Source: Thioclava dalianensis (lineage in GTDB: Bacteria; Pseudomonadota; Alphaproteobacteria; Rhodobacterales; Rhodobacteraceae). From it: a DNA stretch of 64,000 nt. Of the stretch, positions 9,384 through 16,868 are shown piece after piece (position 1 is the stretch's first letter; each line of letters opens with the position of its first letter). The notes below the pieces were generated by a model. That model did no database searches, was not told the DNA's origin, and saw only the letters and a program-made list of their open reading frames with translations. Location: the NCBI RefSeq assembly GCF_000715505.1, contig NZ_JHEH01000004.1:62001-126000 (forward strand). Direction: 5' to 3'. Both the position numbers and the translations under genes were made by a program.

Positions 9384-11321
9384 ATGGCAAGACGTGTGAA
9401 AATCGGACGCCATGACGGGTTGGCATGGCTGACCCTGCCTGCGCGCGATGCGGATGGCGCGCCTGCGGGGTTTGACCCGCAATTGCGCGCCTCATTGCAA
9501 AATGCCCTCAGTCTTGTGGCAAGCTCGCCGGAGGTGCGCGGGATCGTCTTGCAAGGCGATGCGCATGGTTGGCCCTGCGCATCCGATCCGCTGGCCGACT
9601 ACGACCATGATGACAACGCCCCCGATCTTAGCGCGTTGAGCGCGGCGGTTGCGGCGGTCGAGATCCCGGTGCTGGCGCTTCTTTCGGGGCGTGTTCAAAG
9701 CGGGGCAATGGCCATCGCGCAAGCGGCGGCGCTGCGGATTGCCTCGGAGGACACGGTCTTTGCCGCGCCCGAAGGCACGCTTGGTGTGCTGCCTGCGGCG
9801 GGCGGTTTCGTGCGGCTGGCCCGACGCCAGGGCGGGGCGGCGGCGCTCACTCTCATGGCGTCGCCCGAAGAGATTGGTGCCGAAGCGGGTCATGCGATGG
9901 GGCTGTGCGATCTGGTGATCTCGGATATCGCCCCCGAATATGCGACGGCGGCGCTTGATATTCTGATCGAGGACGGGGTGCCGCGCGATGATGGCGCGCT
10001 TGACGATCCGGCGGCCTATCTGGCGGCTTTGACGGGGCCGAAGGCGGCTTTGGCCGAGGATTGGCCCGACAGTGTCGCCCGGCGCGCAGTCGAGGTCGTG
10101 GAGGCGGCGCTTTTGTTGCCACTTGAGGAGGCACTCGCTTTCGAGGCGGTGGCCTTTGACGATCTGCGTGCCGCGCCGCTGTCGCGGGCGCTCTGTCATG
10201 CCCATCGCGCCCGCCGTGCTGCGGCCCGATTGCCGGGGGAACCGGTTCAGGCCGCGCCCGCGCGCCGGATTGGGCTGTGGAACCAGCGCCCGTCCTTGGC
10301 CGCACGCCTGCTTGCGGCGGGCCATGAGGTGGTGTTCGGCGCGAGCGATGCAGCCCAGATCGAAGAGGCTTTCTCGTCGATCGCGCGCAGTCAGGAACGG
10401 GCGGTGCAAAGCGGCACGCTTGAGGTGGCCCAACGCGATGCCGATTGGGCGCGGCTTGGCGCGGCGCTCGATCTGTCGGGGCTCACGGGTGCGGCGCTGA
10501 TCATTGCGCGGGATGTGGACGGCGCGCTGCCCCAAGCCGATGTGGTGCTGCGCGAGGCGGAGGGTCCGGCGCGGCCTGAGGGGCGCGAGGTCACGCTGAT
10601 CTCTAATCCCGGTCTGGTTGAGCTGGTGCCCGGCCCCGATCTCGACGCGGACACGCTCTACGATATCGCTGCCGTGCTGCGTCAGGCCGGTGCCACGGTG
10701 CTTCGGGGTGGCCCGGGGCGTGCCGGGATCTATGAGCATGTGATCGTGGGCGCGCTTGCTGCGGTCAATCGTTGCCTGCTGGCGGGGCTGTCTGTGGCCG
10801 AGATGGACGTGATCATGGAGGAGGCGGGTTTCACGCAGTCGCCGATGCGCCTCGTTGATGAGCTGGGTGCGGCATCGATGCTGGAGCGGACGCGCCGGGC
10901 GGGGCACAAGCCTGATCTGCTGCTTGCGACAATCGCCGAGGCGGGGCTGCGCATCTATGATGCGCAAGAGGGGGCGGATAGCTGGCTTGCGCCGCTGCGC
11001 ACCGAGGCCGGGCGCGTGGCGCGCCGGATCGGAGCCGCCGAGTTTCTTGCGCGAGTCCATGCAGAGCTGGCCAATGTTGGTGCGACGCTTTTGCAAAACG
11101 GGCAGGCCTTCCGCGCGAGCGATATTGATCTCGCCCTGATCCGCGCGCTCGACTACCCCAAAGAGTTGGGCGGGCCGATGTTTGCCGCGGATGAGGCAGG
11201 GCTGCTGGCCACGCGCAAGCGGCTTCGGGCGCTGGTGGCGGAGGGGGCCCCTGACCCTGTGACGCTGTGGGATGTGCTGATCCGAAACGGCAAGCGTTTT
11301 GCCGATCTCGATGAGGGCTAA
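9384..11321 (+). CDS. FadB/FadJ-like protein with degenerate catalytic sites
   Basis: The 645-residue protein has the order of a fused enoyl-CoA hydratase/3-hydroxyacyl-CoA dehydrogenase: crotonase-like region about 1-270, Rossmann region about 292-395, C-terminal dehydrogenase helices about 420-640. Key residues are missing. The first catalytic Glu of the GGGCE motif is replaced (SGAMA, 106-110), although the second is kept (APEGTLG, Glu130). The NAD-binding GxGxxG is absent (RIGLWNQRPSLAARL). The HFFNP catalytic His is lost (LISNP, 405-409). The frame is intact, so it may bind acyl-CoA or act as a scaffold. ATG 9384 fits the family start. Confidence 0.75.
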   Translation: MARRVKIGRHDGLAWLTLPARDADGAPAGFDPQLRASLQNALSLVASSPEVRGIVLQGDAHGWPCASDPLADYDHDDNAPDLSALSAAVAAVEIPVLALLSGRVQSGAMAIAQAAALRIASEDTVFAAPEGTLGVLPAAGGFVRLARRQGGAAALTLMASPEEIGAEAGHAMGLCDLVISDIAPEYATAALDILIEDGVPRDDGALDDPAAYLAALTGPKAALAEDWPDSVARRAVEVVEAALLLPLEEALAFEAVAFDDLRAAPLSRALCHAHRARRAAARLPGEPVQAAPARRIGLWNQRPSLAARLLAAGHEVVFGASDAAQIEEAFSSIARSQERAVQSGTLEVAQRDADWARLGAALDLSGLTGAALIIARDVDGALPQADVVLREAEGPARPEGREVTLISNPGLVELVPGPDLDADTLYDIAAVLRQAGATVLRGGPGRAGIYEHVIVGALAAVNRCLLAGLSVAEMDVIMEEAGFTQSPMRLVDELGAASMLERTRRAGHKPDLLLATIAEAGLRIYDAQEGADSWLAPLRTEAGRVARRIGAAEFLARVHAELANVGATLLQNGQAFRASDIDLALIRALDYPKELGGPMFAADEAGLLATRKRLRALVAEGAPDPVTLWDVLIRNGKRFADLDEG

Positions 11322-11330
11322 TGCCCGAAA

Positions 11331-11546
11331 TTACTTCAGGAAAATGCCGACCACGACCATCATCAGGCCGATCACCGAGATAAACAGCGCCGCCATATTG
11401 ACCACCACCACGCGCTGCAGACGTGCGCGCAGGGCCGCGTCGTCAAGGCCTGCGCGCTTGGCGCGGGCCACCGTCAGGATGCAGTAGAAGATCCCGGCCA
11501 AGCCGAGCACCGACACCACCGCGCCTGTCCAGATCAGATAGTCCAT
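11331..11546 (-). CDS. Small two-helix inner-membrane protein (71 aa)
   Basis: Two hydrophobic helices (IWTGAVVSVLGLAGIFYCIL and NMAALFISVIGLMMVVVGIF) flank a basic cytoplasmic loop (RAKRAGLDDAALRARLQR). GGGAGAATGCC precedes the ATG. It converges on the FadJ-like gene with 9 bases between stops. I recall proteins of this shape in other Rhodobacteraceae but know of no assigned function. Confidence 0.7.
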   Translation of the reverse strand: MDYLIWTGAVVSVLGLAGIFYCILTVARAKRAGLDDAALRARLQRVVVVNMAALFISVIGLMMVVVGIFLK

Positions 11547-11676
11547 GGCATTCTCCCGTCATCGCGCCACTGCCCTAGCGGCTGGACGCCGATGTGGCAA
11601 GCGAAAGGCGTGCAGCCCTCTTGATGTGGCTCGCGCGGCGGGCTAGTCAGAGCCTCGATCAGAGCAGGAGAGTGCC

Positions 11677-11928
11677 ATGCCCAGCGATGCCGCCTATAAC
11701 GTCGCCGCCGACGAGCTGCGTCAATTCATCGAACAGTTCGAAAGCCTTGAGGCCGAGAAAAAAGACATTGCCGAGCAGCAAAAGGACATCATGTCCGAAG
11801 CCAAGGCGCGCGGTTATGACACCAAGGTGCTCAAGAAGATCGTCGCGATGCGCAAGCGCGACAAGGACGATCTGGCCGAGGAAGAAGCCATCCTCGATCT
11901 TTACAAATCTGCGCTTGGCATGGGCTGA
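11677..11928 (+). CDS. gapR: Nucleoid-associated protein GapR (DUF2312)
   Basis: GapR is a small alphaproteobacterial DNA-binding protein that clamps overtwisted, AT-rich DNA ahead of replication and transcription. The 83-residue product matches the family: a long N-terminal helix (NVAADELRQFIEQFESLEAE), a middle with KDIMSEAKARGYD and VLKKIVAMRKRDKDD, and the C-terminal helix EEEAILDLYKSALG. The start follows AGGAGAGTGCC. It is a single gene facing a convergent neighbour, with a hairpin between the stops. Confidence 0.93.
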   Translation: MPSDAAYNVAADELRQFIEQFESLEAEKKDIAEQQKDIMSEAKARGYDTKVLKKIVAMRKRDKDDLAEEEAILDLYKSALGMG

Positions 11929-11943
11929 GCGCTTGCGCCTTGG

Positions 11944-11966
11944 TCACGCGCCCTAAGGGGCGTGAT
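11944..11966. terminator. Hairpin between convergent genes
   Basis: TCACGCGCCC and GGGGCGTGA form an imperfect stem with a short TAA loop between the gapR stop and the stop of the convergent gene. There is no clear T-run, so its strength as an intrinsic terminator is uncertain. Confidence 0.4.
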
Positions 11967-12841
11967 CAGGGGGCGATGAACTCGACGCCGGGAAGCTGCG
12001 CGATTGCGGCGACATCGGCGTCATATTGCTCGGTGATTTCGGCCACCAGCTTCTCATCCCAGCCGGGCAGGGGCGCGTCGAGCATGATCTCGTCGGGCTT
12101 GACGAACTTGTCGAGAAAGGCCGTCATGATCTTGCGCCGCTGCAGGATCGATTTCGCCGGATGGCTCTTGAGATAAGCACGCAGACGGCTGCGGCCTTCG
12201 GGCAACATGATCTGATCGAGGACCTGCATGTCGCCCATCAGCCCTTGTTCTTCAGGCACGCCTGAGACCGCGCGCAGCACCTCGGGCCAGATCAGCGGCA
12301 CGTCCTCATTGCACCAGATCACCAGCCTGCGGCCTTGCGCGGCCTGACGCATCTCGCGCACCACGGTTTCCCAGCGCAGATCGCGCGGGTCGTTCTCTGC
12401 CATCAGCTCTTCGTAGCTGCGCTTGGGCATGCGGGTGGCAAGTTGCGGGATCAACGTGGCGGGGTTGATCAACGCCATGTGAAACTCGGTTTCGCTTTGC
12501 GGGAACAGATTGGCCAGCGGCCCCAGCTTGCTGCCCGCCATCGTGTAGAATCCGCGCCGGGTGATCACGCGCTCGGGGATGCACAGGAAGAACTCGTGGC
12601 TGAAGATCAGCCGGTTGACCTCTTCGGCATCCGAACAGGCTTCGATGATCGCATCCTGAATATCCTGGCCCGCCGGTTCGCCATGCAGGTTCACCAGCGC
12701 ATCGCGCAGTACCATGCGGTATTTCTGCGGCGGTGGAACCGCGATGCCGTATCGATCCATGATCTTGGGGTTATTCGCCAATACCCGCACGAGGCGGTCT
12801 TCATCGGTCGAATGTGCGCCCAGATGGAAAACGACTTTCAT
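11966..12841 (-). CDS. Conserved hypothetical, possibly sulfotransferase-like
   Basis: The 291-residue cytoplasmic protein begins MKVVFHLGAHSTDEDRL. The opening recalls the sulfotransferase PAPS-binding strand-loop (HIGAHKTGT) but the Lys-Thr-Gly-Thr part is missing, so catalysis in that class is doubtful. Other features are a Trp/Asp pair (RLVIWCNEDVPLIWP) and an acidic C-terminus. I cannot name a function. It diverges from the ABC permease gene across 110 bases. Confidence 0.65.
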   Translation of the reverse strand: MKVVFHLGAHSTDEDRLVRVLANNPKIMDRYGIAVPPPQKYRMVLRDALVNLHGEPAGQDIQDAIIEACSDAEEVNRLIFSHEFFLCIPERVITRRGFYTMAGSKLGPLANLFPQSETEFHMALINPATLIPQLATRMPKRSYEELMAENDPRDLRWETVVREMRQAAQGRRLVIWCNEDVPLIWPEVLRAVSGVPEEQGLMGDMQVLDQIMLPEGRSRLRAYLKSHPAKSILQRRKIMTAFLDKFVKPDEIMLDAPLPGWDEKLVAEITEQYDADVAAIAQLPGVEFIAP

Positions 12842-12951
12842 ATATTCTGCCTCAAATGCGTCAGCGGCCTTTTTGAGACCTTCTGTATTTGCGGCTCACT
12901 TTAGCCCCGTAAATCTGGACAGGCAAATGCGTTTCAGGGTATGGGGCTGGC

Positions 12952-14667
12952 ATGAAGCCCGACAAAACCACTCAGGCACTCGCCAGCCGCTCCGCCCGGC
13001 AGCCCGGCCCGCATCGCGGCCAGATCCGTTCGGGCCTGCGCGGCTCTGGTGGCATCTGGTCGGCAGGTGCGCTGGCGATCGCGGCTTTGGTGCTCGCACC
13101 GCTGCTGGCGGTGGTCGTGATGGCGCTGGATCCGCGTGAGAATATCTGGCCGCATCTGATCGCCACCACTTTGCCGCGCTACCTGTCCAACACCGCAATC
13201 CTGAGCCTTGGGGTAGGCGTGCTCAGTGCCGCTATCGGGGCGGGGGCTGCGTGGCTCGTCGTGATGTACCGCTTTCCGGGGCGGCGGGTGCTGCAATGGC
13301 TGTTGCTGTTTCCGCTGGCAATTCCGGCCTATGTCGGCGCCTATGCGCTCACCGATTTTCTCGACTATTCCGGCCCCGTGCAGACCGCGCTGCGCGGCGC
13401 GTTCGGTTGGGCCTCGGCGCGCGATTACTGGTTTCCCGAGATCCGCTCGCGCGAGGCGGCCATCGTGGTGCTTGCAGGCGCGCTTTATCCCTACACGTAC
13501 CTGATCTCCCGCGCGGGGCTGCGTGAGCAATCGGGCGCGAGCTACGAGGTCGCCCGCGCCCTCGGCGCCGGGCCGTTTGCGCTGTTCTGGCGCGTCGGCC
13601 TGCCGCTGGCACGGCCCGCCATCGCGGCCGGCGCTGCGATTGCCATGATGGAGACGGTGGCCGATTACGGTGTGGTCGCGCATTTTGGCGTGCAGACGCT
13701 GACCACGGGCATCTTTGCCACGTGGCTTGAGGGCGGCAATGCCGGGGGCGCGGCCCAACTGGCGCTGTTGATCCTTGCGGTGGTCTTTGCGCTCTTTGCC
13801 CTTGAGAAAGCCTCGCGCCGCAAGGCCCGCTATTTCCAGAGCGCGCGACAATCGCGCCCTGTGATGCCGGTGAGCTTGCGCGGCGGGGCGGGGTGGCTGG
13901 CCTGCGCGCTGTGTGCCCTCCCGGTCGCCTTTGGATTTGTGCTGCCGGTGGCGGTGATGGCAGGCCATGCGCTCGACAATCCGCAGGCATGGTTCGGGCG
14001 TGGTCTTGGTCTGGCGCTGTGGCACACGCTGACAACGGGAGGTGCAGCGGCGCTGCTGACAGTCGGCATGGCGCTGTTCATGGTCTACGGCGTACGTATG
14101 ACGGGCCGAGCGCTGCCCGCGCGCCTGCTGCCGTTCACGACGCTGGGCTATGCCGCACCGGGCGCGGTGCTGGCGGTGGGCATCCTGATCCCGCTGGCCG
14201 TGTTCGATCATGCGCTGGCCGATACCGTGCTTGCGCTGAGCGGGCGTGATCCGGGCCTGTTGTTGACCGGCTCTGCCGCAGCCATCGTGCTGGCCTATGT
14301 GGTGCGGTTCTTCGCGATTGCGCAGGGCGCGACCGATGCCGCCTTTGGGCGCGTGCCGCCCTCGCTGCCGATGGCCGCGCGCAGCCTCGGGCGTGGGGCG
14401 GGCGGCGTTTTGCGCGCGGTCTACCTGCCGTTGATGCGCGGCTCGATCGGCTCGGCGCTGCTTTTGGTCTTTGTCGATTGCGTCAAGGAATTGCCCGCCA
14501 CGCTCTTGCTGCGCCCGTTCAACTACGAGACGCTGGCCACCCGCGTGCAGGAAAAAGCCAGTCTTGAGCGGCTGGGTGAGGCCTCTCCGGCCGCACTTCT
14601 GGTGTCATTGGTTGGGCTGCTTGCGGTTCTTGTGCTGGCGCGCGCAAATCTGGGAAAAAGCGGCTGA
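12952..14667 (+). CDS. ABC transporter permease, ferric-iron/thiamine (FbpB/ThiP-like) type
   Basis: The 571-residue inner-membrane protein contains two fused permease halves with about twelve predicted spans, as in FbpB/SfuB/ThiP. Each half ends in an EAA loop for docking the ATPase: ARALGAGPFALFWRVGLPLA (about residues 202-221) and ARSLGRGAGGVLRAVYLPLM (about 475-494). No binding protein or ATPase gene lies nearby in the window, so it is an orphan permease whose partners are encoded elsewhere. The closest resemblance by eye is the ferric-iron group. tRNA-Thr follows 46 bases downstream. Confidence 0.85.
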   Translation: MKPDKTTQALASRSARQPGPHRGQIRSGLRGSGGIWSAGALAIAALVLAPLLAVVVMALDPRENIWPHLIATTLPRYLSNTAILSLGVGVLSAAIGAGAAWLVVMYRFPGRRVLQWLLLFPLAIPAYVGAYALTDFLDYSGPVQTALRGAFGWASARDYWFPEIRSREAAIVVLAGALYPYTYLISRAGLREQSGASYEVARALGAGPFALFWRVGLPLARPAIAAGAAIAMMETVADYGVVAHFGVQTLTTGIFATWLEGGNAGGAAQLALLILAVVFALFALEKASRRKARYFQSARQSRPVMPVSLRGGAGWLACALCALPVAFGFVLPVAVMAGHALDNPQAWFGRGLGLALWHTLTTGGAAALLTVGMALFMVYGVRMTGRALPARLLPFTTLGYAAPGAVLAVGILIPLAVFDHALADTVLALSGRDPGLLLTGSAAAIVLAYVVRFFAIAQGATDAAFGRVPPSLPMAARSLGRGAGGVLRAVYLPLMRGSIGSALLLVFVDCVKELPATLLLRPFNYETLATRVQEKASLERLGEASPAALLVSLVGLLAVLVLARANLGKSG

Positions 14668-14713
14668 GCACAGTCTTGCGCGCTCGCCCCGCTCGCGGTA
14701 TTGCGAGACTCGT

Positions 14714-14789
14714 GCCGGCGTAGCTCAGTTGGTAGAGCGTCTGATTTGTAATCAGGGGGTCGGGAGTTCGAGTCTCTCCGCCGGCACCA
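14714..14789 (+). tRNA. tRNA-Thr (anticodon TGT)
   Basis: A complete 76-base cloverleaf: acceptor GCCGGCG pairs with CGCCGGC, D-arm GCTCAGTTGGTAGAGC, anticodon stem CTGAT/ATCAG with loop TTGTAAT (anticodon TGT, decoding ACA), T-arm with GTTCGAGTC, and encoded CCA at 14787-14789. It marks the left edge of the accessory region; I saw no duplicated 3' end downstream that would be an att site. Confidence 0.97.
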
Positions 14790-15129
14790 TTCTCCAAAGC
14801 AAGATATTGGTTTCTTCAGATTTTTGCACAAGCGAGGTGTCGTAGAGCACCTCGCCCGCGTTTGCCTTCGCGAAAGCTTACGCTTCCTCTCTCATGTGCC
14901 TAGGTGTTGTTTTTTCGTTTAATATCAATGTTTTAATCCGGGAAAATTTGTCCAGTTGTCCCCGCTGGGGTAACAAGATGAACCTCTGCAAAGATTTGCG
15001 CGTCTGCCGCCAAGTCGCTTCTCGGCCTGTGAGGCGACCTGCCACGCTTAGCATCCCGTGTATGAGGCCATTTTTGCGCTATGCCGTCATGCGGGCCTCG
15101 CCCGTGCAAGATCTATGGAGGAGACGCAT
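14790..15129. other. Intergenic region downstream of tRNA-Thr, no gene seen
   Basis: These 340 bases are more AT-rich than the surroundings near 14,900-14,950 (GTTGTTTTTTCGTTTAATATC). I find no convincing coding frame. An 8-bp inverted repeat (GCGAGGTG, 8-base loop, CACCTCGC) lies at 14832-14855 with a T-run upstream, so on the minus strand it could terminate transcription. CCCC-GCT-GGGG near 14,960 forms another small hairpin. The end holds the ribosome-binding site GGAGGAG of the fdhA relic. Confidence 0.4.
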
Positions 15130-15253
15130 ATGAGCAATAATCGTGAATGCCACGATCAGTCCGCTCGACCAAGCGGCGGAGGGCTACAAGAGCTTCGACA
15201 GCGGCGTTGCGCAGAAATTCCTGCTTGATCCGCATGGGATGCTGGGGGCCTGA
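15130..15253 (+). pseudogene. Glutathione-independent formaldehyde dehydrogenase relic, both ends kept
   Basis: ATG at 15130 is followed by codons for MSNNR and has a strong GGAGGAG site, as at the start of fdhA-type zinc dehydrogenases. From 15143, in another frame, 36 codons encode the family C-terminus (ISPLDQAAEGYKSFDSG, then KFLLDPHGMLGA) up to TGA at 15253. About 1.1 kb between is gone, and the join at CGTGAATGCC shifts the frame, so no enzyme is made. The intact enzyme oxidises formaldehyde to formate with NAD. Assignment rests on C-terminal similarity recalled from Pseudomonas FdhA. Confidence 0.75.
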
Positions 15254-15274
15254 AGGGCTGGGGCACCAACTCAA

Positions 15275-15300
15275 CCGCTGCCCCTTGGGGCGGCGGTTGT
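15275..15300 (+). terminator. Terminator of the fdhA relic
   Basis: CCGCTGCCC and GGGCGGCGG form a 9-bp stem (one G-T pair) around CTTG, followed by TTGT, 22 bases after the relic stop codon. It is probably the original fdhA terminator left in place. Confidence 0.55.
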
Positions 15301-15619
15301 CTCCAAGATGAGGCTCGGAGGGGCTTGCGACCCGGTGTGGGATCGCCGCTAACGGATGTTCGTGATCGGGGCGGCGATGCCGAAAGGTGCTCCGCGGAGG
15401 ATCACATCACTCATGGAGGCTTTGGATCTATCGCAGTCGTCCAAATTTTGCGCGAATCCTCTGACTGATATTCTTCAGGTGCTGGGGCGCCGGTCACTGT
15501 CCTTCCCCGATCTCGCGCACCTGAAGTTTATGGCGATCATGACAGGGGGCGCTGTGTGGCTCTGCCCCGGCAGGCGCTTCTGCATATGCAAGCCGGAGAT
15601 ATCTGCCTCATAAGGCGTA
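15301..15619. other. Non-coding stretch, no gene recognised
   Basis: An open plus-strand frame of 85 codons exists at 15356-15613, but its composition is unlike the real genes here, it lacks a ribosome-binding site, and it matches no family I know. I treat these 319 bases as debris between the fdhA relic and the LysR gene. Confidence 0.4.
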
Positions 15620-16552
15620 TCAGGTCGATGGGCCGGTCTGATGCGCGAACGTGTGCGGGACCGTGCCGCCTTTGACCTGTCTCAACCAGTCCACGAACAA
15701 ATCGCGTGGTTGATAATTCGGCTCATCGATCGGCCAGACGAAATAGTAAGCTCCGATGCTGGTTTCGCTTTCCGGCCAGAGCGCCACCAATCGGCCATCC
15801 TCCAACTCGTTCTCGACCAGATAGGTCGGCAAAAGCGCAGCCCCCATGCCATGAATGGCCGCCTGGATCATCGATGCGAACTGGTCAAAGAGCATTCCAA
15901 CGGGGCATTCGATGTCTTTTCCGAGTGCCTGCGCCCATTTCTCCCACGCATCCGGGCGTGTATCGAGATGCAGGAGCGGCAGCGAAAACAGATCGCTCAG
16001 GGTGCTGCCCCGCAGGGTGTGCGCGACTTTCGGCGATGCCACGGGCACGACATATTCCCGCATGAGCTCTTGATAGGCGACATCGGACCAATCCCGTTGG
16101 CCAAAATGGATCGCGCCGTGAAAAGGCTCAGACGCGAAGTCGAAAGGTTTTAGCCGGGTGCTGAGGTTCACGGTAAATTCGGGATGACGTTCCACGAAGT
16201 CTGGCAGTCTCGGGGCCAGCCAGCGTACCCCAAAAGCCGGGAGCATCGCGATATTCAGCTGCCCGCCGCGCGGATTGGCCTTCAGGCGCAGGCTGGCCGT
16301 TCCGATCTGCTCCAGCGCGGCCCTGACCTGTGTGCAGTAATCGCGCGCGGCCAGCGAAAGCCGGATGGTCTTCCTGTCGCGCGTGAAAAGCGGTGTGTCG
16401 AGGTGGTCCTCCAAGACTCTGAGCTGACGGCTCACCGCGCTTTGCGACACGCCGAGCTCCAGACCGGTTTGCGTGACGCTGCCCGTCCGCTCGAAGGATT
16501 CCAAAGCACGGAGCGCTGTCATCGGCGGCAAAAAGCGCTTTGGATGCGGCAT
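15620..16552 (-). CDS. LysR-family regulator (GcvA-like), likely for lysine/pipecolate genes
   Basis: The 310-residue protein has an N-terminal winged HTH (ALRALESFERTGSVTQTGLE, SQSAVSRQLRVLEDHLDTPL, residues about 13-60) and a C-terminal periplasmic-binding-like effector domain with the GcvA-type signature RWLAPRLPDF. It diverges from the amaB-amaA-hglS operon and probably controls it in response to a pathway intermediate; that is inference from gene order. The short upstream gap holds an inverted repeat GCAT-N5-ATGC. Confidence 0.88.
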   Translation of the reverse strand: MPHPKRFLPPMTALRALESFERTGSVTQTGLELGVSQSAVSRQLRVLEDHLDTPLFTRDRKTIRLSLAARDYCTQVRAALEQIGTASLRLKANPRGGQLNIAMLPAFGVRWLAPRLPDFVERHPEFTVNLSTRLKPFDFASEPFHGAIHFGQRDWSDVAYQELMREYVVPVASPKVAHTLRGSTLSDLFSLPLLHLDTRPDAWEKWAQALGKDIECPVGMLFDQFASMIQAAIHGMGAALLPTYLVENELEDGRLVALWPESETSIGAYYFVWPIDEPNYQPRDLFVDWLRQVKGGTVPHTFAHQTGPST

Positions 16553-16567
16553 AGGTATGAGCCTTTT

Positions 16568-16580
16568 GCATGAGTAATGC
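16568..16580. promoter_or_regulatory. Candidate LysR-type site
   Basis: GCATGAGTAATGC is a 4-bp inverted repeat with a 5-base spacer in the 46-base gap between the divergent LysR gene and the lysine operon remnant. Position suits a LysR operator, but the repeat is short. Confidence 0.3.
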
Positions 16581-16598
16581 GATAATTGCGTTTCTCAT

Positions 16599-16868
16599 AT
16601 GACCGAACAGCATGTCAAACTCGGCCTGCAACGGGAGCCCATGATGCAGAGAAACGCGGGTGGAATCGACGCAATGACACTGTCAGAGATCGTCGCGATC
16701 TCGCAAGAGGCCGCGCGTCTGCGCGCCTCCGGGCATGATGTTTTGGCATTTAGAACCGGCGCCCCCCGACTTTCCGACGCATATGCGTGCGCCGATTTTG
16801 ACGAGGGCTGCGCGCGCCCGAACCGGGCCGTCCAAGGCCTGAGCTTGAACCAGAGGACAGCCTTATGA
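16599..16868 (+). pseudogene. PLP aminotransferase relic (ends only) at the head of the lysine operon
   Basis: The 89-codon frame starts like a fold-type I aminotransferase: MTLSEIVAISQEAARLRASG then HDVLAFRTGAP, matching the usual first 50 residues (ELRAAGRDVI..G.GEP). After TGAP the text becomes RLSDAYACADFDEGCA then RAVQGL, which resembles the last 30 residues of such enzymes (RLSYA... RL..GL). The body with the PLP lysine, about 300 residues, is absent; the join is in frame. The stop overlaps the amaB start (ATGA). The intact gene would suit 2-aminoadipate transamination, the step between AmaB and HglS. Confidence 0.5.

Noticed and set aside
15356-15613. An 85-codon frame as a gene
   Set aside because: No ribosome-binding site, no family resemblance, and residue content unlike the real genes nearby.
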